Below, one piece after another: positions 1 to 13,450 of a DNA stretch of 64,000 nucleotides (the stretch's first letter is position 1; each line of letters opens with the position of its first letter). Location of the stretch: contig JAGFBZ010000258.1 in the NCBI GenBank assembly GCA_018398805.1, forward strand, positions 3,038,001 to 3,102,000, given 5' to 3'. The notes below the pieces were generated by a model. It saw only the letters and a program-made list of their open reading frames with translations, had not been told where the DNA came from and made no database searches. The translations under genes were made by a program, and so were the position numbers. Source of the DNA: Hirundichthys speculiger. Lineage: Eukaryota > Chordata > Actinopteri > Beloniformes > Exocoetidae.

Positions 1-180
1 TGATTTCTGTGGTTTAAAGTTTAGTTTCTCTCCTGTATCGCTGTGTGCACTGTGTGTTCTGCTTTATTTTACCGTTTATTTGTGTTCGCTCGCAGCTCAT
101 CTCGGTTTGACTCGTCCTGTTAAGGCACTGACGATGAAAACAACACTTCCTGAGTTTGCTGCTTCAAAATAAAAGCTTCC
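1..180. other. Left edge; possible 3' end of an upstream gene
   Basis: AATAAA at 168-173 in moderately AT-rich sequence could be the polyadenylation site of a + strand gene lying off the left edge. No coding sequence of such a gene is visible, so this is only a possibility. Confidence 0.15.
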
Positions 181-504
181 AATGAAACTAATAATGTTGG
201 ACTTTTATGTTGAAGAATTTATAGGGAGTGAAACGTCCGGCATCAGACACTTTACTATAAAGCGCATTTCAGCAAACACACACCTCGGCTGTGTTGCAGG
301 CAGAGAGAGGAGCTGGAGCAGAGAAGGGACAGTTAAAACTACAGTGAAAAGCAAGAAATACACAAATAAATAACAACTGTAGTTGAGCCAACATTATATT
401 GAAGCACTGAACTGCTGTTTTTTTTTCAAGCTTAAAGCCCCGCGGCGGCGCCCATAATGGGGACGGCTGTTTTGACGCGCGGCGTCCGCCGGTGGTGTTT
501 GTTC

Positions 505-740
505 ACCTTAATAGTCGCGGGAATACCGTATACCCCAGTAAAATGTGAGGGAAGTTTGACGGTATCAAAATTTGGATACCGCCCAAGCCTACCACTTACT
601 TCAGAATTAAATTTAATTCGGAATGGACAATTTCATTCGGAATTAGGTGTTTACATGGTAATTTTTAATCATTTTAAATCAGATTTAATTTTAATTCTGA
701 ATTCAAGAGGAATTAAACTTCCCATGTAAATGCACTAATT
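505..740. mobile_element. MITE-like sequence with AATTCGGAATTA motifs
   Basis: A small hairpin (GGTATC / GATACC around aaaatttg, about 560-580) is followed by repeated AATTCGGAATGG, ATTCGGAATTAGGTGTTTAC and a second stretch ending AATTAAACTTCCCATGTAAA. The ends are inverted versions of each other (GTTTACATGG against CCATGTAAA). The vocabulary matches the element at 13578-14175. It looks like a non-autonomous DNA transposon, superfamily not assigned. Confidence 0.45.
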
Positions 741-3700
741 GTCCGTGGCTCTATTATCAATACGCAGATCTATGTCCCCCCATGCGTTTGCGGGCTCTAT
801 GGCACGCTAACCAGAAAAATAGAGACTGTCAACTTCAATCAGCTATTGAGGCCATTTTTTTTAACTGTAGTTTTCTGAGCCAGGTAAACATAAAGAAAAT
901 TGTTCTATGTGTTAGTGTCTGACATATTTTAAACCAACCAGAATCCTTTCATGAATCTAAGCAAATAGTGACTGACAGAGTTAAAAACAAAACAAAAAAA
1001 CTAGGAATTTTACAATCAGCTTTCCAAAGGTCTCATATTTGTGGGCCCTGTGACTTTCCCCAACTTCTCTCCCGCAACTTTATGAGAACCTTGTTTGGTG
1101 AACACTTCAGTCATCATCTAATATCGCCTGCTGTAATATCGCCACTCTGCCAGCTGATGAAGCGGGGCAACACTTTGACACCTATCTCAAAGAGCTTTAA
1201 CATAATGCCAAGACTTGACACTCTCAGTGTAAGAATGAGTGGAAACATTTGTTAGTGGATGTAAGTCTAGTGTTACGACTATTTGGAAGGCCTGATATGA
1301 GAAGACTGTGCAAGTGGATTCACCATTTTCCACAGATTTGATATTCCCATGAACGGCATGCAGCAGCATTCCAGACCGACATGTACCCAAATTATAGTAT
1401 AAATGGAACCATGTGTGGGTCTGCACATTCCTAGTCAGTGTTTACAACCGGATGCAGAAAGGATAGATTGGCCTTTAGCTTCTGGGAGCCAATATTTTCT
1501 GGCTAAAGATCAGTCATCGGATATCCAAATGACTGACAAGGCATTTCAAGGCCAACACATCCCCTTTTGTGCACTGAATTTTGTTAGAAAAGGGACGATT
1601 TTTAAAATTGCTACTTAAGAGCTACATTGGCTCAATTTTCAACAACTTGAGTGAAACATCAAATTCATTACAATATGCTATGATGATTGCTTAAAAATAA
1701 AAGGATATTATATAGTAGAAAAGACAAACAAAAAAGAAAAGGTAGGGAAAAAAAGGTTTGGGGTCTAAGAGAGAAAGCTGGACATGTAAAATGAAGTAAG
1801 GGAGTAAAATGGGAAGGGAAGTTGGACACAGAGGAGACGTTCGGAGGACACTGCCAGGAGATGCATGTCTCAGTCTTTCATCCCTCTCCACCTATCCCAC
1901 TTTCTTTCTCTTCTATCTCTGACAGCTCGACTGGGCTCCCGTCTCGCCACAGTGTCTCAAAAGCTGTGTCTGTGTATGTACGTGTATGTTATGCACTGCA
2001 GCCATCCTCGCATTTTTGCAGCCCTCACTCTGCCTTAGTGTGTGTGTGGGTGTGTGTGTGTGTGTGTGTGTGTCCTCAACAATGCTTGCCGTTTCTGCCA
2101 GCTCTGCAGTCTGACATAGGAGATTTTTCAGCCGTGTGCTTTCTCTCTCTCTCTCTCTCCCTCAGTACTCAGCATTTTGGCATTTTCTCAATGCACTCTG
2201 TCATCTGTTGGCATGAAAAGGCTGCATATTGTTGCGTGTGCTTGTTTGTGTGCATGTGTGTGTGTTTCCTAGTCTGGCTGGAATTTACTCTGTCTCTCGT
2301 CTGTGTTTGTGCGGCGAGCCATGAAGGTGGTAAACAGCTCATTTTCAGTCATAGAAATTGCACTAGGCAGGTCTTTGATGTGGACATAAACAGGACGTTA
2401 GCAGAGTGGTGGGCAAGATCCCTCAAATCAGGTTTAGTGTGATTGCGAGACAACAACTAAGTCCCCTTCCAAGATGGATGATAATCTGAGGTCTTCACCA
2501 GCAACACTTTAACACATTTTTACTCTTTTATTTCTTACTTGCACAGCTGCCTCACTTGTGCTATAATATAAACCTCCGTACTCTCACAGGAGAAGACAAA
2601 AAAGTTTGACAGATGCGTAAGATACTGTTAGGTTGCACTGCTTTGTGAACTTACAAGTTAAATGAATACCACACAGGTAGGTGGTTAGTAAAAAACAAAA
2701 CTAAAGTCGGTTTGACTGAGACATGTCTGAGTCATAAATACATTCTGAGATTTTGTCAGACACTGAAGCATTGACATAAACATTAAGCAGTGGTGACTCA
2801 CCAGCAGTGGATGAATATGCTGCCAGATTTCTGAACTCTCCAGATGCACTGCACGTTGAATAGATTTAAAATAACCAAAGGTATTCAAGACCATTTCTAG
2901 CTGAATACAGCTACAAACCCACCCTTGATTTCTTTTTATTGGCAATATAAATCTGAAAAAAAAAGCAAGAGAAAAATTCTTCCGTCATGTACTTGTGCTT
3001 ACAAAATCTTGTTCTTTAATTACATTAAACATGCTTTACTTACTTGTTACTTGCTAGGTACAGATGTGCTTCATATCCTCCACAATGTCCTTTTTTGTGT
3101 TTTTTGTATTATTTGGGTGTATGGCAATAAAACCTGTTGTTTGTATGTAAATTAAACATCACAGGGAGGAAGTTATGACATGAATAGACAAAGTAAGAGT
3201 AAAGTGAAAAGCACAGCAACAAAAGCCATCAACACAACACTTTAGAAGACGACAGCAAAAAAACCCAACAATTTTAGAAAATACAAGCAAATAATAAACA
3301 AAACAAAAAAAACCAAAACCATAGAATTTAGTACCTTACGTCATCTGCGTTTTTATGTTTGTTTGTGTCACTATGTAATGACACCAGCAAACACAAAGTG
3401 GCAGTCCAGGTTCAGCGCTGTAGCCGGCAGTGCTGTGCTTCCTTTTTGTTTACTGGATCTATGTAGCTCAGACATGGCAAGAGAGCACATGACGCATATC
3501 TTATGTGAATTGAAGCTGATAAATTGTGAGCAGCAGTCATTTTTAGTGCAATCTGTCTTTCTTCCTGGCTGGAAACAACAAAGAGGAAGTAGTACTGGGG
3601 AATGTGTAGAAGAAAATACTAAGCAGACCAATCCCATGCTAGTATTTATGGAGAGCTGCATATCAGGGTACAGTGGAGACCACAGCGTAGGGTTCCCATA

Positions 3701-4150
3701 TCATTGACAATGTTCAAGATCCAACCATAGGCATTGCAGCTATTATATTTGAGGGGGATGGGTCCCTCCTCCCCACACACACATTTCAAAATTATTCCAA
3801 ATAACCCCCCCCACACACACAGACAGACATTTACCATGTAAACATATTACTGCCAAAGAATCCATTCCACCTCACCTCATTTCCTGATTACCTACAACAA
3901 TTCACTGCACACAAGCATAAACCATCTCTGGCATAAAGTTTATGACCAAAGTGAACCATCAGTGCAGGCTGCTCAAAAACTGGAGGAGGTAGTTAACCAC
4001 ACTGCCATCTCACAAGGTTTTTTAAATAGATGTTACATTCAACTATTTAAAATTAGTAGGAAGCTTTTACCTTGTTTACTTTAAGTTACTGTATTATGGA
4101 CTGGAGGACTATTTCTTTTTTTGGCAATCAATTGTTTGCAATATCTGCTC
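741..4150. other. Intergenic stretch, no gene recognised
   Basis: AT-rich non-coding sequence with a TG microsatellite (2041-2073), a TC microsatellite (2141-2160), a TTTTGTG-rich part near 3090 and a run of C plus ACACAC near 3765-3825. The longest ORF (1822-2442, 206 codons) is made of the translated TG/TC repeats and is not a gene. Confidence 0.7.
2041..2073 (+). repeat. (TG)n microsatellite
   Basis: TG units with one GG interruption; a TC tract follows at 2141-2160. Confidence 0.95.
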
Positions 4151-4159
4151 CCTCCTCAG

Positions 4160-4840
4160 TCACAATGGATATAAGGAGATTGTTTCATTTTCAAACTGTC
4201 CCTGTCCCTGTTTAGGGACAGTGCACCCAAAAGGGTTTTGGTCATGAGTGCGGTTCACTTGGGTCACTGTTAACACAGTCCGGTGCGCACCAAAACGTAC
4301 CGCCTTTTCTGGCCACTCTCGGTACGGCTGTCGTGGAACTCTGGCGCGGTTCATTTGTGCTGCAGACCTCAGGCCGACCCAACTACAGGGTGTAAGGCAC
4401 ATGTTTGAGCGAAAGAGGCTTCCGTATTGCGCTGAACAGTGCACTGTCAGTTGTGAAGGGGCACGTAAACATGGCGCAAGAAAGTAACGCTAGCAGTGAC
4501 GGTCAGACAACCTCCAGCCACTTCGATTTACAAGCTGTTTAGCTCACCTAGAGTCGTACAAACAAACAATAGAGAGGAAAAACGGCCAACTCTGGGTCAA
4601 CAGCGCCTAGTTTTTGTGCCGCCATGCTTTTCAGCTCTTCGCGTCAAGCCGGTTGTCATGGAAATTTGACGTCCTGCCAAGACTGCTATTGACCAATGAC
4701 AGCACTGACACGATATGTCGTGCTGCGTTTGGACTCCAGTGAAAAGAACATTATGTGAACACGAACTGAACTAATTAAAAAATGATACAATGTAATTTGG
4801 TGCGTATCAACGTGTGAAAACCACCAGACTTTTTTTTTTC
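4160..4840. mobile_element. Possible non-autonomous DNA transposon
   Basis: A GC- and CpG-richer island in AT-rich surroundings. It begins near a small hairpin (CTGTCCCT / AGGGACAG, about 4197-4222) and contains GGTTCACTTGGGTCACTG, a GTGCGCACC palindrome and GTGTGAAAACCACC near its right end. The composition and motifs resemble fish MITEs, but clear terminal repeats and a target duplication were not found. A CpG-rich regulatory block is the alternative. Confidence 0.25.
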
Positions 4841-7800
4841 CCCATGGAAAGGTTAGCACAGTTAGGTGGCTAGTCTTTGAATCAAATGTTTACTTCCTGG
4901 TAAAAGTAGGTCGTCTAACAACGTGTTAAAATGCACCAGAATGCAGGAAATGACATTTACTTCATTAAGCATTTCACAAATAGTGATTTGAGGGAGGGTT
5001 AGGCACCAGGAAACCTTGATTTACCTCATGTTTTGTCCTCTAAAGTCACAGGCACATAACTGTGTATTATTGAGTATTTAAGTATTTTCTGACCCGGCAC
5101 CATGCGAGGTTTCTTGGAGATTTGTAGGCCAGAGGAATAAATTCAGAAACAAGCAGGAAATCAGGCCAGACCAGCTGAGATTTGCACCATTTCATCCCCC
5201 TCATGAACATGTGTGTCTCTTTTTCCAGGTTTGTATGAGCAGATTTCTTGCTGGAACTAATGCTGCAATATTTGAGCGCACGTGTGTCGGTTCTGCATAT
5301 AAAAAGGGTGGAAAAGTTTATTTTGACATTCATTTGCTCCCTCAGGGAATGACTTTAAGTGTGAGTGATACAGAAAGCAAATAAATAAATAATTACATCT
5401 GTGCATTTGTGTGTACACCAGAATGCTTGCCTTTGCATTGCTTGCGCATGCCTTTTTATCTTTTTCTGTGTGCACACTGTTTAGACATGTTTGAGTGTGT
5501 GAGTGTGTGTTTATGTAATTGTGTTAATTTCTCCAGGGGAGGGATCAGGAGACCAGTATAGTTTGGAACTTCAGAGTGCGGCTGTGTCCTAGCCTCAGTA
5601 GCTTGTCTCCTCGCTCCCTGGGGTCCAGCCTCAGGATTCTAGTGCAACAGCTAAAAAAGGCCAACAAATGCTTATTCAGTTGTGCTGTTTCCTCTGAAAT
5701 GTCAAACATAACAGGCCAATTGCACTCTCACTAGCTCAGCTGTGGTTTAGAATTTAGCCCGGTGCCAAACTCAATATGTAATAAAGTCACATGACCCCTT
5801 AAACCCCGCTGGTCTGTCATAAGTGCCAGTAGCTCACCTTCAGCTGTGCTTCAGAGGGTGCTACCTTAAAATTAAAGACCAACAGAAAAATAACATATTT
5901 GTACCTAATCAGTTGTGAACCAGCATCATTATACACAGCAGAGACAGACTCATACACACATTTGTAGCCTTTGGTGATGTTAATTTTAGCCTAGTAATTA
6001 TATTAATGTTGTTTCTTCTTATAACTCTTAGCCTCTGTTAAACTGCAATATAACGTGACAGATTTTTAGTAGCTCATCTAGGCTATGCCGATGTCCTTTC
6101 ATGTCTTCTCAGTCTGTGACCTTTACCTCCGGGTCCCACTGGGCACAGAAGCGCAGCCAGGCGCTGTGAATCGCTCCCAATCTAGCCAATAAGAGAGGTC
6201 CTACTAGAAACAGTGCAGCACATTTTAGAAGTGACCGTCTGCTCTTTTTTGCTAAAGATATGCGTTGAGGGGGTTTTTGTGCTCAAGTACTCAATTTACA
6301 CACAGTAGATCGAGTTGGCAGGAAGTCACACAGAAGAATGTTAACTTTTATTTTGTTAATCGCTTATCTTACGTGTCTGTTGGCTGCACTTTTGTGTCTT
6401 TTCCGCTCCTTTGTAGAGCATTTACTCCTTCCTTGTGTTTTTTTTTTTCACCTGTGCCTTTTTTCCCTTGACACCTTTTTTCACTGAGAATTTTTGTCCT
6501 GTCATAGTAGGAAACACACAGGTGTATTAATGATATCCACACTCCACTGGGAGGGGGGGCAAGCTGCTGTTCATGCTGGCGTGCTACCATTGTTTACTGG
6601 TACACTAAAGGGAATTGAGCCATTAACGTTATTAATTCCACCTGTGCTTATTCTGCTGTCTGCTGTGAAAAAAAGATCTATTAGTTTCCAGTGTCCTGTT
6701 CACCTGTTTTCTAAGTCTATTTGTCCACTTGTGTTTTCTGGATGTGAGCTCCCGTCTGCTAATTTTTCTTTTACTTGTTCTTTCTCTTTGTTGTTTCTTG
6801 TTTTTCAATTCCCTTTCTTGGATTAATCGTTGTCTCTTGTTGGATTTTTATTCCCTCTTGGCCTACACTTTTACTTTAGCTTAATGAAGGTGTCGTAAAA
6901 CGGCAGTTCTCCTTTTTCTGGAACTCCTCAAAACAGGTTTTGGATGAATATATGCAGTTGTGTTTACAGTACTGGACATGCATCTAAAAGCTGCTGTTTT
7001 TGTTTCCTTCTCTCATGCATGGTCCATGCACTTAAAAAAAGGTTAACACTGAGGTGCAAAAGATGGGAAAATGGCAAAATCTACATCATGTGGACTGTCA
7101 TGAAGAATATGATATATGTACTGACTTTAGAAATGGTGATAGAAATTAATACAGGCTCATATTATTTCATGAAGTAGTCATGAAAGGAATAATTACCAGT
7201 TTTAATGAGCAAAAAAGTAGGAATTTAGCAGCTGGACGGTGCGGTGGTAGCGATTCACTGTAGCCTTTACACTTTATTTTGTCGTCATTGACAGTTTGGC
7301 CAGGTCCATGCATCAAAAATGTCTTAGGATTAGAAAAACATTGTGGTCTACTGCATGATAGAAATACCTTTTTCCATCTAACTGCTTGGAGAGTCCTGGG
7401 ACCTGTACTACAAAGAAGGTTCAACTCTGGGTTTTCAGTGTATCACCATGGCAACTTATGATGGAAACCTAATCTGCTTCAGAGCAGTTTAAGAGATAAG
7501 AGATCAACGTGTGTAAAAGCACCATCTCACAACCCATCGGTTCTTTTAGAAAATGAATGAATAAAAAACGTCTCTGCTGCATGAGAGAGAGCTTTTTCTC
7601 TCCCACGTCTCAAGAGATAACTGCAGAAAGAAATGCTCATGCAGCCTAAAACAAAGCTGATTACTCTAAAGCTTAACTAAAAGATTACTCTAAAGCTAAG
7701 TTCCTTGACATCTTCTCATACGGTAAAGGAGCATGAGTCTGCAGCCTATCAAGGGTGCCAAATTTTTGTCAAATTATATATATATACATTTATTGCTATT

Positions 7801-8780
7801 TCCACATTGTTTTAAAACCTATTTGAAATCATCAAATCCATCTTTATTTAGCATTTTCGAGCTGTCATGACGGAAAATCAACATACATTTACAACAGGCC
7901 CACTGAGTGGTTGAAAAAATGTTTCTGCTTGTTCTTTATTTAATTAGCATTTAAATTTAAAACAGCCAGTGTTGCAGGTGACAGAATAAGGCTGAATAGT
8001 TCTCACATGTAGAGACACAGAGATAGAAATACATGTATGAGAAATATAAATACGAGGAAAAATGATATGACTTTCACACTGACTCGGAAAAGTGTTAGAC
8101 AAGTTGAGAGAAGAAGGAGGAAAGAGCGCTGTCGTGGAGTGACAGAACAAAGTAGAGGGATGCAGAGAAACAGATGGTAACACAAAGCAGGGAGAAGTGT
8201 GAGAATGAGTGAAAAAAGAGACATCGAAAAACTGGAGGAGAAGTATAAAGGCGATATATTTAGAGGGAAAGAGGGAGAGAGAGTTTTAGCCTCCCAGCTA
8301 GAGGCATGACTCATCTTCTGCCAGCTGACAGAAGGATGGATGGAGACAGAGAGGGGGGAAATGGACAGAGTCTGGGACGGGGAGAGGAGAGGAAAGGAGA
8401 CACAATGAAGCTGAGAGACAGTGAGAAGTGAAGGGGAACAGGAGAGATGAAGGGTGAAAAATAGAATAAAAGAGGATGGGTTTCCACTGGCTATCATGCA
8501 TGCAACTGTACATGTATACAAGAAAAACAAAGACAGATTTAAAGCCCAAAGCCTCTCCAAAGCTGCGCCCGAGTCCCAATGCATGTCTCTCAGGGTGTTT
8601 GAGCAAGAGGATGATATAAGTGGTACATTTTCCTGCAGCTAGCTGCATCTGGCAGTTTGTTGCTGCACATGTGTGTATGATTGGCTGTAGATGTGTATTG
8701 TGTTTATATGACAGAGGGAAAAAAACAAAGTAGTTTAATGACTGAGAGTGAAATGGGTTGCTTCAAAGTCACATTTTGCA
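4841..8780. other. Intergenic stretch, no gene recognised
   Basis: AT-rich DNA without recognisable exons. A short repeat-like piece near 7395-7500 (ggacctgtactacaaagaag, then tatcaccatggcaac) resembles ends of common fish transposons. 8150-8450 is an A/G-rich (GAGAGA-type) block that creates long but meaningless antisense ORFs. Confidence 0.65.
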
Positions 8781-8789
8781 TTACTCCCC

Positions 8790-9050
8790 TTTGGAATCCC
8801 AAGACAGCTCTGACCCGTCGCTGCATGGACACCTCAGGGGTTGTTCTGTGGCGTCTGGTACCAAGTTGGTGGTCCCTGTGAGTTTCTGTGTGGAGCTTCA
8901 GAAAATCTGGCTTGTCGCTCCGCATCCCACGGATGCTCGATTTGGTTGAGATCAGGGGAGCTGGAAGGCTGGGTGAAAGCTTTGAGCTCTTTGCTGTGTT
9001 CTTTGAAGCATCAGGGAGTGTCGTCAGTACGAGGGTGGTGCCTGCCCTGC
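8790..9050 (-). pseudogene. Tc1/mariner-type transposase remnant
   Basis: On the minus strand, bases near 8925-8975 translate as PSSSPDLNQIEHPWDA, the PDLNxIEHxWD motif around the last acidic catalytic residue of Tc1/IS630-family DDE transposases. The flanking parts have stops and no longer align as a protein by eye, so only a short decayed C-terminal piece remains. No terminal inverted repeats were found. Confidence 0.6.
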
Positions 9051-9905
9051 AACCGTGCTTATATGGGTGGTCCAGTAGATGTCACAGTGATATTCAGACT
9101 CAGTTTTTTTATATACTGCGGTTTCATGTGTCCAGTTAAACTAAGACCAACTGAGGTCTTCTTCTTCTTTTTCTTTTTTACTTCAGTGAAATAACCTTTT
9201 CTTGGAATGAAATATTGTAATATGATTTTGATATGACAACTGCAATATGACTGAAGTTCCTTGCATCACCATTGCAGGGATCTATCCAAACGCAACACTC
9301 GTCTTGACAGGATAGATGCACTGTCTCATCTTGAAGTGCCTCAGGTTCAGCCTCTTTCAGACCAGGTGAAGAACTTTTATACCCCATATCTTTTGGGGAG
9401 ATAAAATTACAAACTGCCACGCAGATTAAAATGTCGTTTCTTGTATACAGCAAGGCCAAAGACTGATTTTCCCCTCTCCTTTCAGACTTCATCAGCTGAC
9501 AGCCGCTGGTTTCCCTGCAGGAGAAAACTGACTGGTTCTCGTGCTCGAGTCTGGCACTGGAGGCAATAAAAGTGAGACTGGTGTTAATCCAGAGAGGAGC
9601 TGCCGACTTTCTCAGGCATTGCTTCATGTTGCATTGCTATTGCTCATATCCTCAAGGGACATGTCCCCCCTCCTCCACCTCTTTCTGCTTCTCACTGTCT
9701 TTCACTTGGACACTCCCTCTTTCTTTCACCCTCTCCTTATTCCCCTCCCACTTCTTTCTTGATCTCACTTGGTCCAAGTTGTGCCTCCGTGCCGTTACCC
9801 CACCCCGCGCTCTTTCTTCTTACCCTCTTTCCCTCTGCTGCAGTGAGTTCTGTGGCTGAACTGCTCCTCCTTGTGTCTCAACAGGAACATCACAAGTTGG
9901 TAGTA
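9051..9905. other. Intergenic stretch, no gene recognised
   Basis: Non-coding. A long C/T-rich part (9655-9840) gives serine/leucine-rich ORFs that are compositional artefacts. The minus-strand 149-codon ORF over 9178-9627 shows no recognisable domain. Confidence 0.6.
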
Positions 9906-9911
9906 AAATCA

Positions 9912-9995
9912 CACATTATTCAAATCAAATGTATTCATAAAGCCCTTTTCATACAGAAGTAACACAAAGTGCTTTACACCATAAAAACAATCAAA
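9912..9995 (+). repeat. Retroposon tail-like repeat, copy 1
   Basis: Shares TTTATT-type start, cttttcata, then aacacaaagtgctttacacc and ataaaa with 57583-57665. Both read in the + direction. This is a common teleost interspersed repeat, likely a non-LTR or SINE 3' end (family named from memory only). Confidence 0.5.
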
Positions 9996-10074
9996 CAACA
10001 ACAACAAGAAAGAACAAAGACAACTTAAAAGCCATCACACACCCAGGGTTACAGTGGGGGGGGCAACACCCAGT

Positions 10075-10078
<4 letters not shown>

Positions 10079-10105
<27 letters not shown>
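10079..10105 (+). repeat. (CT)n microsatellite
   Basis: Thirteen or more perfect CT units. Confidence 0.95.
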
Positions 10106-10110
<5 letters not shown>

Positions 10111-10439
10111 TGCACATACACACTCAGTACTCATAGCCCCCCACTGTCCCAACTCCCTTTGGCCCCTAATCTAAATAGACTCTCAACATCCACCTTGGCA
10201 CCAATGTTGTTGCCTGTTCAGTGCTATATTTCTGAAATTGTAGAGTGGGGTGCTGACCTGTTGTTCTTACAAAACAAGCATTATGAAAATGAAAGGAAAA
10301 GAGAGTTGTACCATATATGCAGACAGTTGTACAGTATATTTATGTGGTATTTTTGTTTCCCTATTTCTGTGTTACCTCTTCTGAACACATGGGGGCAGCA
10401 TATCAACAAGAAAGTTCATTGATCAGCCTGTGATTGTAA

Positions 10440-11590
10440 GACACTCTAAGTGCACCTCTAGTGGGAAAAAGTGGTATTACAGGAGGTGCTTACGCATCCC
10501 CACCATTGACTGTACATATTACTGGATGAACAATCAGTGATGTCACCCAGATTTTCTACAGACTGATTTTGAAGCCTCTTTTTTCTCATTCTGAGTGTCA
10601 CCATGCTGAAAGAGCCCAGAACAAGAAGTGCTGAGAAACCAGCTGGAACACACCCACCAGTTACAGTTAACTATTTTGTCTTGGCTGGTTTCTGTGTTAA
10701 TCTTGTTTGATAACTGATATGACTTTACTTGTATTTTGACCAAATCTTCCCAAACATCATTTCTGGTGTTGGTGCCAGCACAACATCTGAAGTGAGTGCT
10801 GCCAGTGATGAAACAAGGACTAGTGCAGCTCTGCTGGGACTCACCAGCCATCTACCCCTGCATGCACGAGTTACAGACGACCGACTGCTGACAGCCCACG
10901 AGTTGCCTCGAGTCAGCCCTCGAATGATCCGGCGTGGCTCCAGGATCCTTCAGCCAAACCATGCTGGAGTGGCTGCTGAGCTGCTGCTGGATCTCCACGA
11001 TGGGACCTCCCATTTCAAATGTCATTTCAGTGGCAACATCAGAAAGGGTTGCTGCCTGTAGCTGATGGTCAGTTAGGACAGGAAGTTTCATCTTCAGACG
11101 GTCTGTTAGTACAATGAGCAGACACACGGGTACAACAAAACATGTTCTCTTTAAAATGTGATTATGCTCTCATAGGTTTTTATTCGCAGCTCAGAAGTCA
11201 ATATAATGCTATGTGCTAAGTAGCTAAAATGATGACAGGTAGCCAATGGCTAGCTGTCAATCAAACGACATCTGACCGGTTGATTCATTGTACATCAAAT
11301 ATTTTGTGGTTTTATATAATTCTACCTGATGTCTACAAAAAAATTCTATAGTGTAAGCCAGTGTTTTGGTTTTTGTTGTTGTATTTCTGCTGTACAGCTG
11401 AGCATTTTAACATGCAGGCCATTGAGGATTTGCTGTGTTTTGGAGCCAGCACCTAGTGGTCAGTTGAGGAATTGTAATTTTTGTTACTTCCTGGATTGGC
11501 TGTAATCCAGAAGTGGAGATGATGGTTCATGGTCCCATTAACACCGTACAGTAGTGTCAATGGATCTATTGTCAGCGCAGCAGAGTTTTA
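10440..11590. repeat. Degenerate interspersed repeat region
   Basis: Contains the phrase ttttggagccagcacctagtggtcagttgaggaa (about 11436-11470) that recurs in diverged form at about 13396-13433, together with gctagctgtcaatcaaacga (about 11250). This suggests a dispersed teleost repeat of SINE or MITE type. The 10729-11061 ORF crossing it has no recognised domain. Confidence 0.35.
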
Positions 11591-11599
11591 TGCCCCCAT

Positions 11600-12820
11600 A
11601 TGGTCAGAAGTGGTATTGCTATATTGAGTGGCTTTAGATCCCTTTTACAGTGCAGATTTACTGTATATGTACAGGAACAGGATAAAAAAAAGATCTATAA
11701 GAAATGTAATATATTAGGCCATAAAATTATGTGTTGCATAAAAATCCAGTTAGTAACTAATATAGTGCTTGGACCTTATGTTTCTTTTTCATAATGTGAA
11801 TTGATAAAGAGGTAATTAATTCAGGTAGCTTTACTGGTGTGAACTGCCAAATAGTACTACCAAAACACTGTATGACTACAACAACACCAAATAAGAAAAA
11901 GCTAGGACAATGTGGATGATACTAATTCAAAATAAACAAAAACATTCAGTGATTCCTACTTGACTTTGACTTTTATTCTATAGCAGACAGTATAAACCCC
12001 AGATATTTAATGTAGATAAAAAATATTTTTCCCTAGATTATTAAAAAAAAAAGATCTTTTTAACTTTATTTCATGAATTCACAAATACTCATTTTTATGT
12101 AAGAGACAGTCAACTTCGTTTCAAGATCCATTGGGAGAAACCAAGGGTGGACAGTAAAGTGAAATAATGATTTTATTTCAAATGGATGATTAACAAGTGA
12201 TTGTATTGATGATTTGGTATAAAAGCTGTATCCATAAAAGTGTATGACGGGGCTAAGATGCACAGAGGATTTCCAGCTTGGAAACAACTCTGTGAGAAAA
12301 TAGTTGAAATGTTTTAAAAACAGTTTTTTCAAAGAAAGATTGGAATGGATGTAATGTTTCACTTTCTACAGTGCATAATGTCATTTGAGAATTCAACAAA
12401 TTCATAAGCCTAAACTGGACATGGGATCCCTGGTGGAGGGATGATGCAGAGCTGGAGCCAGAGCCAGCCATCTTTATTTCAGCTCTGCCAGTCCTTGTTT
12501 CAGATGGTTTGGTAGAAATATTTAACATGCGCATGGAATGGCTTTGCAGATATGTGCCTTTCTGCTCTATGGCTTCCTCCTGTTATACCAGGCAAAGTAG
12601 TCAGGATCCTCACTCTCGTCACCATCAAGTGTTGATCTTTTTCTTGCTGAACTGATGGACGTCGACGTTCATCCCCATTTTGACCTTATCCTCTCACGAA
12701 ATCAAGGCCTTTCAAATCAGTGCAAGTTCTGAATTGTTGGCTTCAAAACCAGACATTCTCGTGTCTTCCAAAAGCCTCAAGTGCAGCAGAAACCACTGGT
12801 TTTGACTGGTGCTGCCACCT
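11600..12820. other. Intergenic stretch, no gene recognised
   Basis: AT-rich, with an A run at about 12042. Nothing recognised. Confidence 0.6.
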
Positions 12821-12824
12821 AGAG

Positions 12825-13207
12825 CAGTGATTCCCAAAGTGTGGGCCGCGGCCACCTGGTGGACCGTCATGGGACTGCAGGTGGGCCGTGAGAGGTCATT
12901 AAAATTAAACAAATGTGTTTTAAATCCTCGATCTTTTTTAAATATGTTTTTAATTACTGTAAAATATACATGACATGATTAAAAAAAACATTGAGAAGTA
13001 ATAAAATAACCCAATTAAGTGTTATTCTACTGTCATCTTAACTTAATATGACAAGTGTCACCTTATTTGTTGACCCCTCACATTAATATCGGATCATGGT
13101 TCCTAGTCCTGTATGTTGATCACAGTTGTGATTAGAAGTTTTAGTGGGCCGCGGAGATTTTCACATTTCAAATTGGGCCTTGGTATTCTGATGTTTGGGA
13201 ATGGCTG
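12825..13207 (+). mobile_element. hAT-type MITE, copy A
   Basis: Terminal inverted repeats CAGTGATTCCCAAA (12825) and TTTGGGAATGGCTG (ending 13207) enclose 383 bp. The flanking 8-bp sequences ACCTAGAG (12817-12824) and ACCTACAG (13208-13215) match at 7 of 8, the target-site duplication size of hAT transposons. It has no transposase frame. A second copy lies in opposite orientation at 17757-18139. Confidence 0.85.
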
Positions 13208-13369
13208 ACCTACAGGATACCATTTTCATGGTATTTGGGGAGCCCCTATTAACAGGACAACAAACCATATTTTTAAATAAGAATGATTATACTTTAAATC
13301 CAAATTCCGAGTACAGAACTCAGCTTCACTAAATATGCTAATTGTTTATTTCTGCTGCAAAGTTGGACA

Positions 13370-13450
13370 GTCTAACATGGTGTCAGTGGAAACTGAGTCT
13401 CTTTTGGAGCCAGTTCTTACTGGTCAGTCAAGGAAGTCAACGTTTGGTCC
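13370..13450 (+). repeat. Short dispersed repeat fragment
   Basis: cttttggagccagttcttac then tggtcagtcaaggaa resembles 11436-11470, a second diverged copy of the same repeat. Confidence 0.4.

Noticed and set aside
1822..2442. 206-codon ORF on the + strand
   Set aside because: Most of it is translated TG and TC microsatellite (CVCVCV, SLSLSL); no domain, no exon structure.
8003..8648. Long overlapping minus-strand ORFs (193 and 116 codons)
   Set aside because: They arise from a purine-rich GAGA-type block on the + strand; Ser/Leu/Pro/Phe-biased composition without a recognisable domain.
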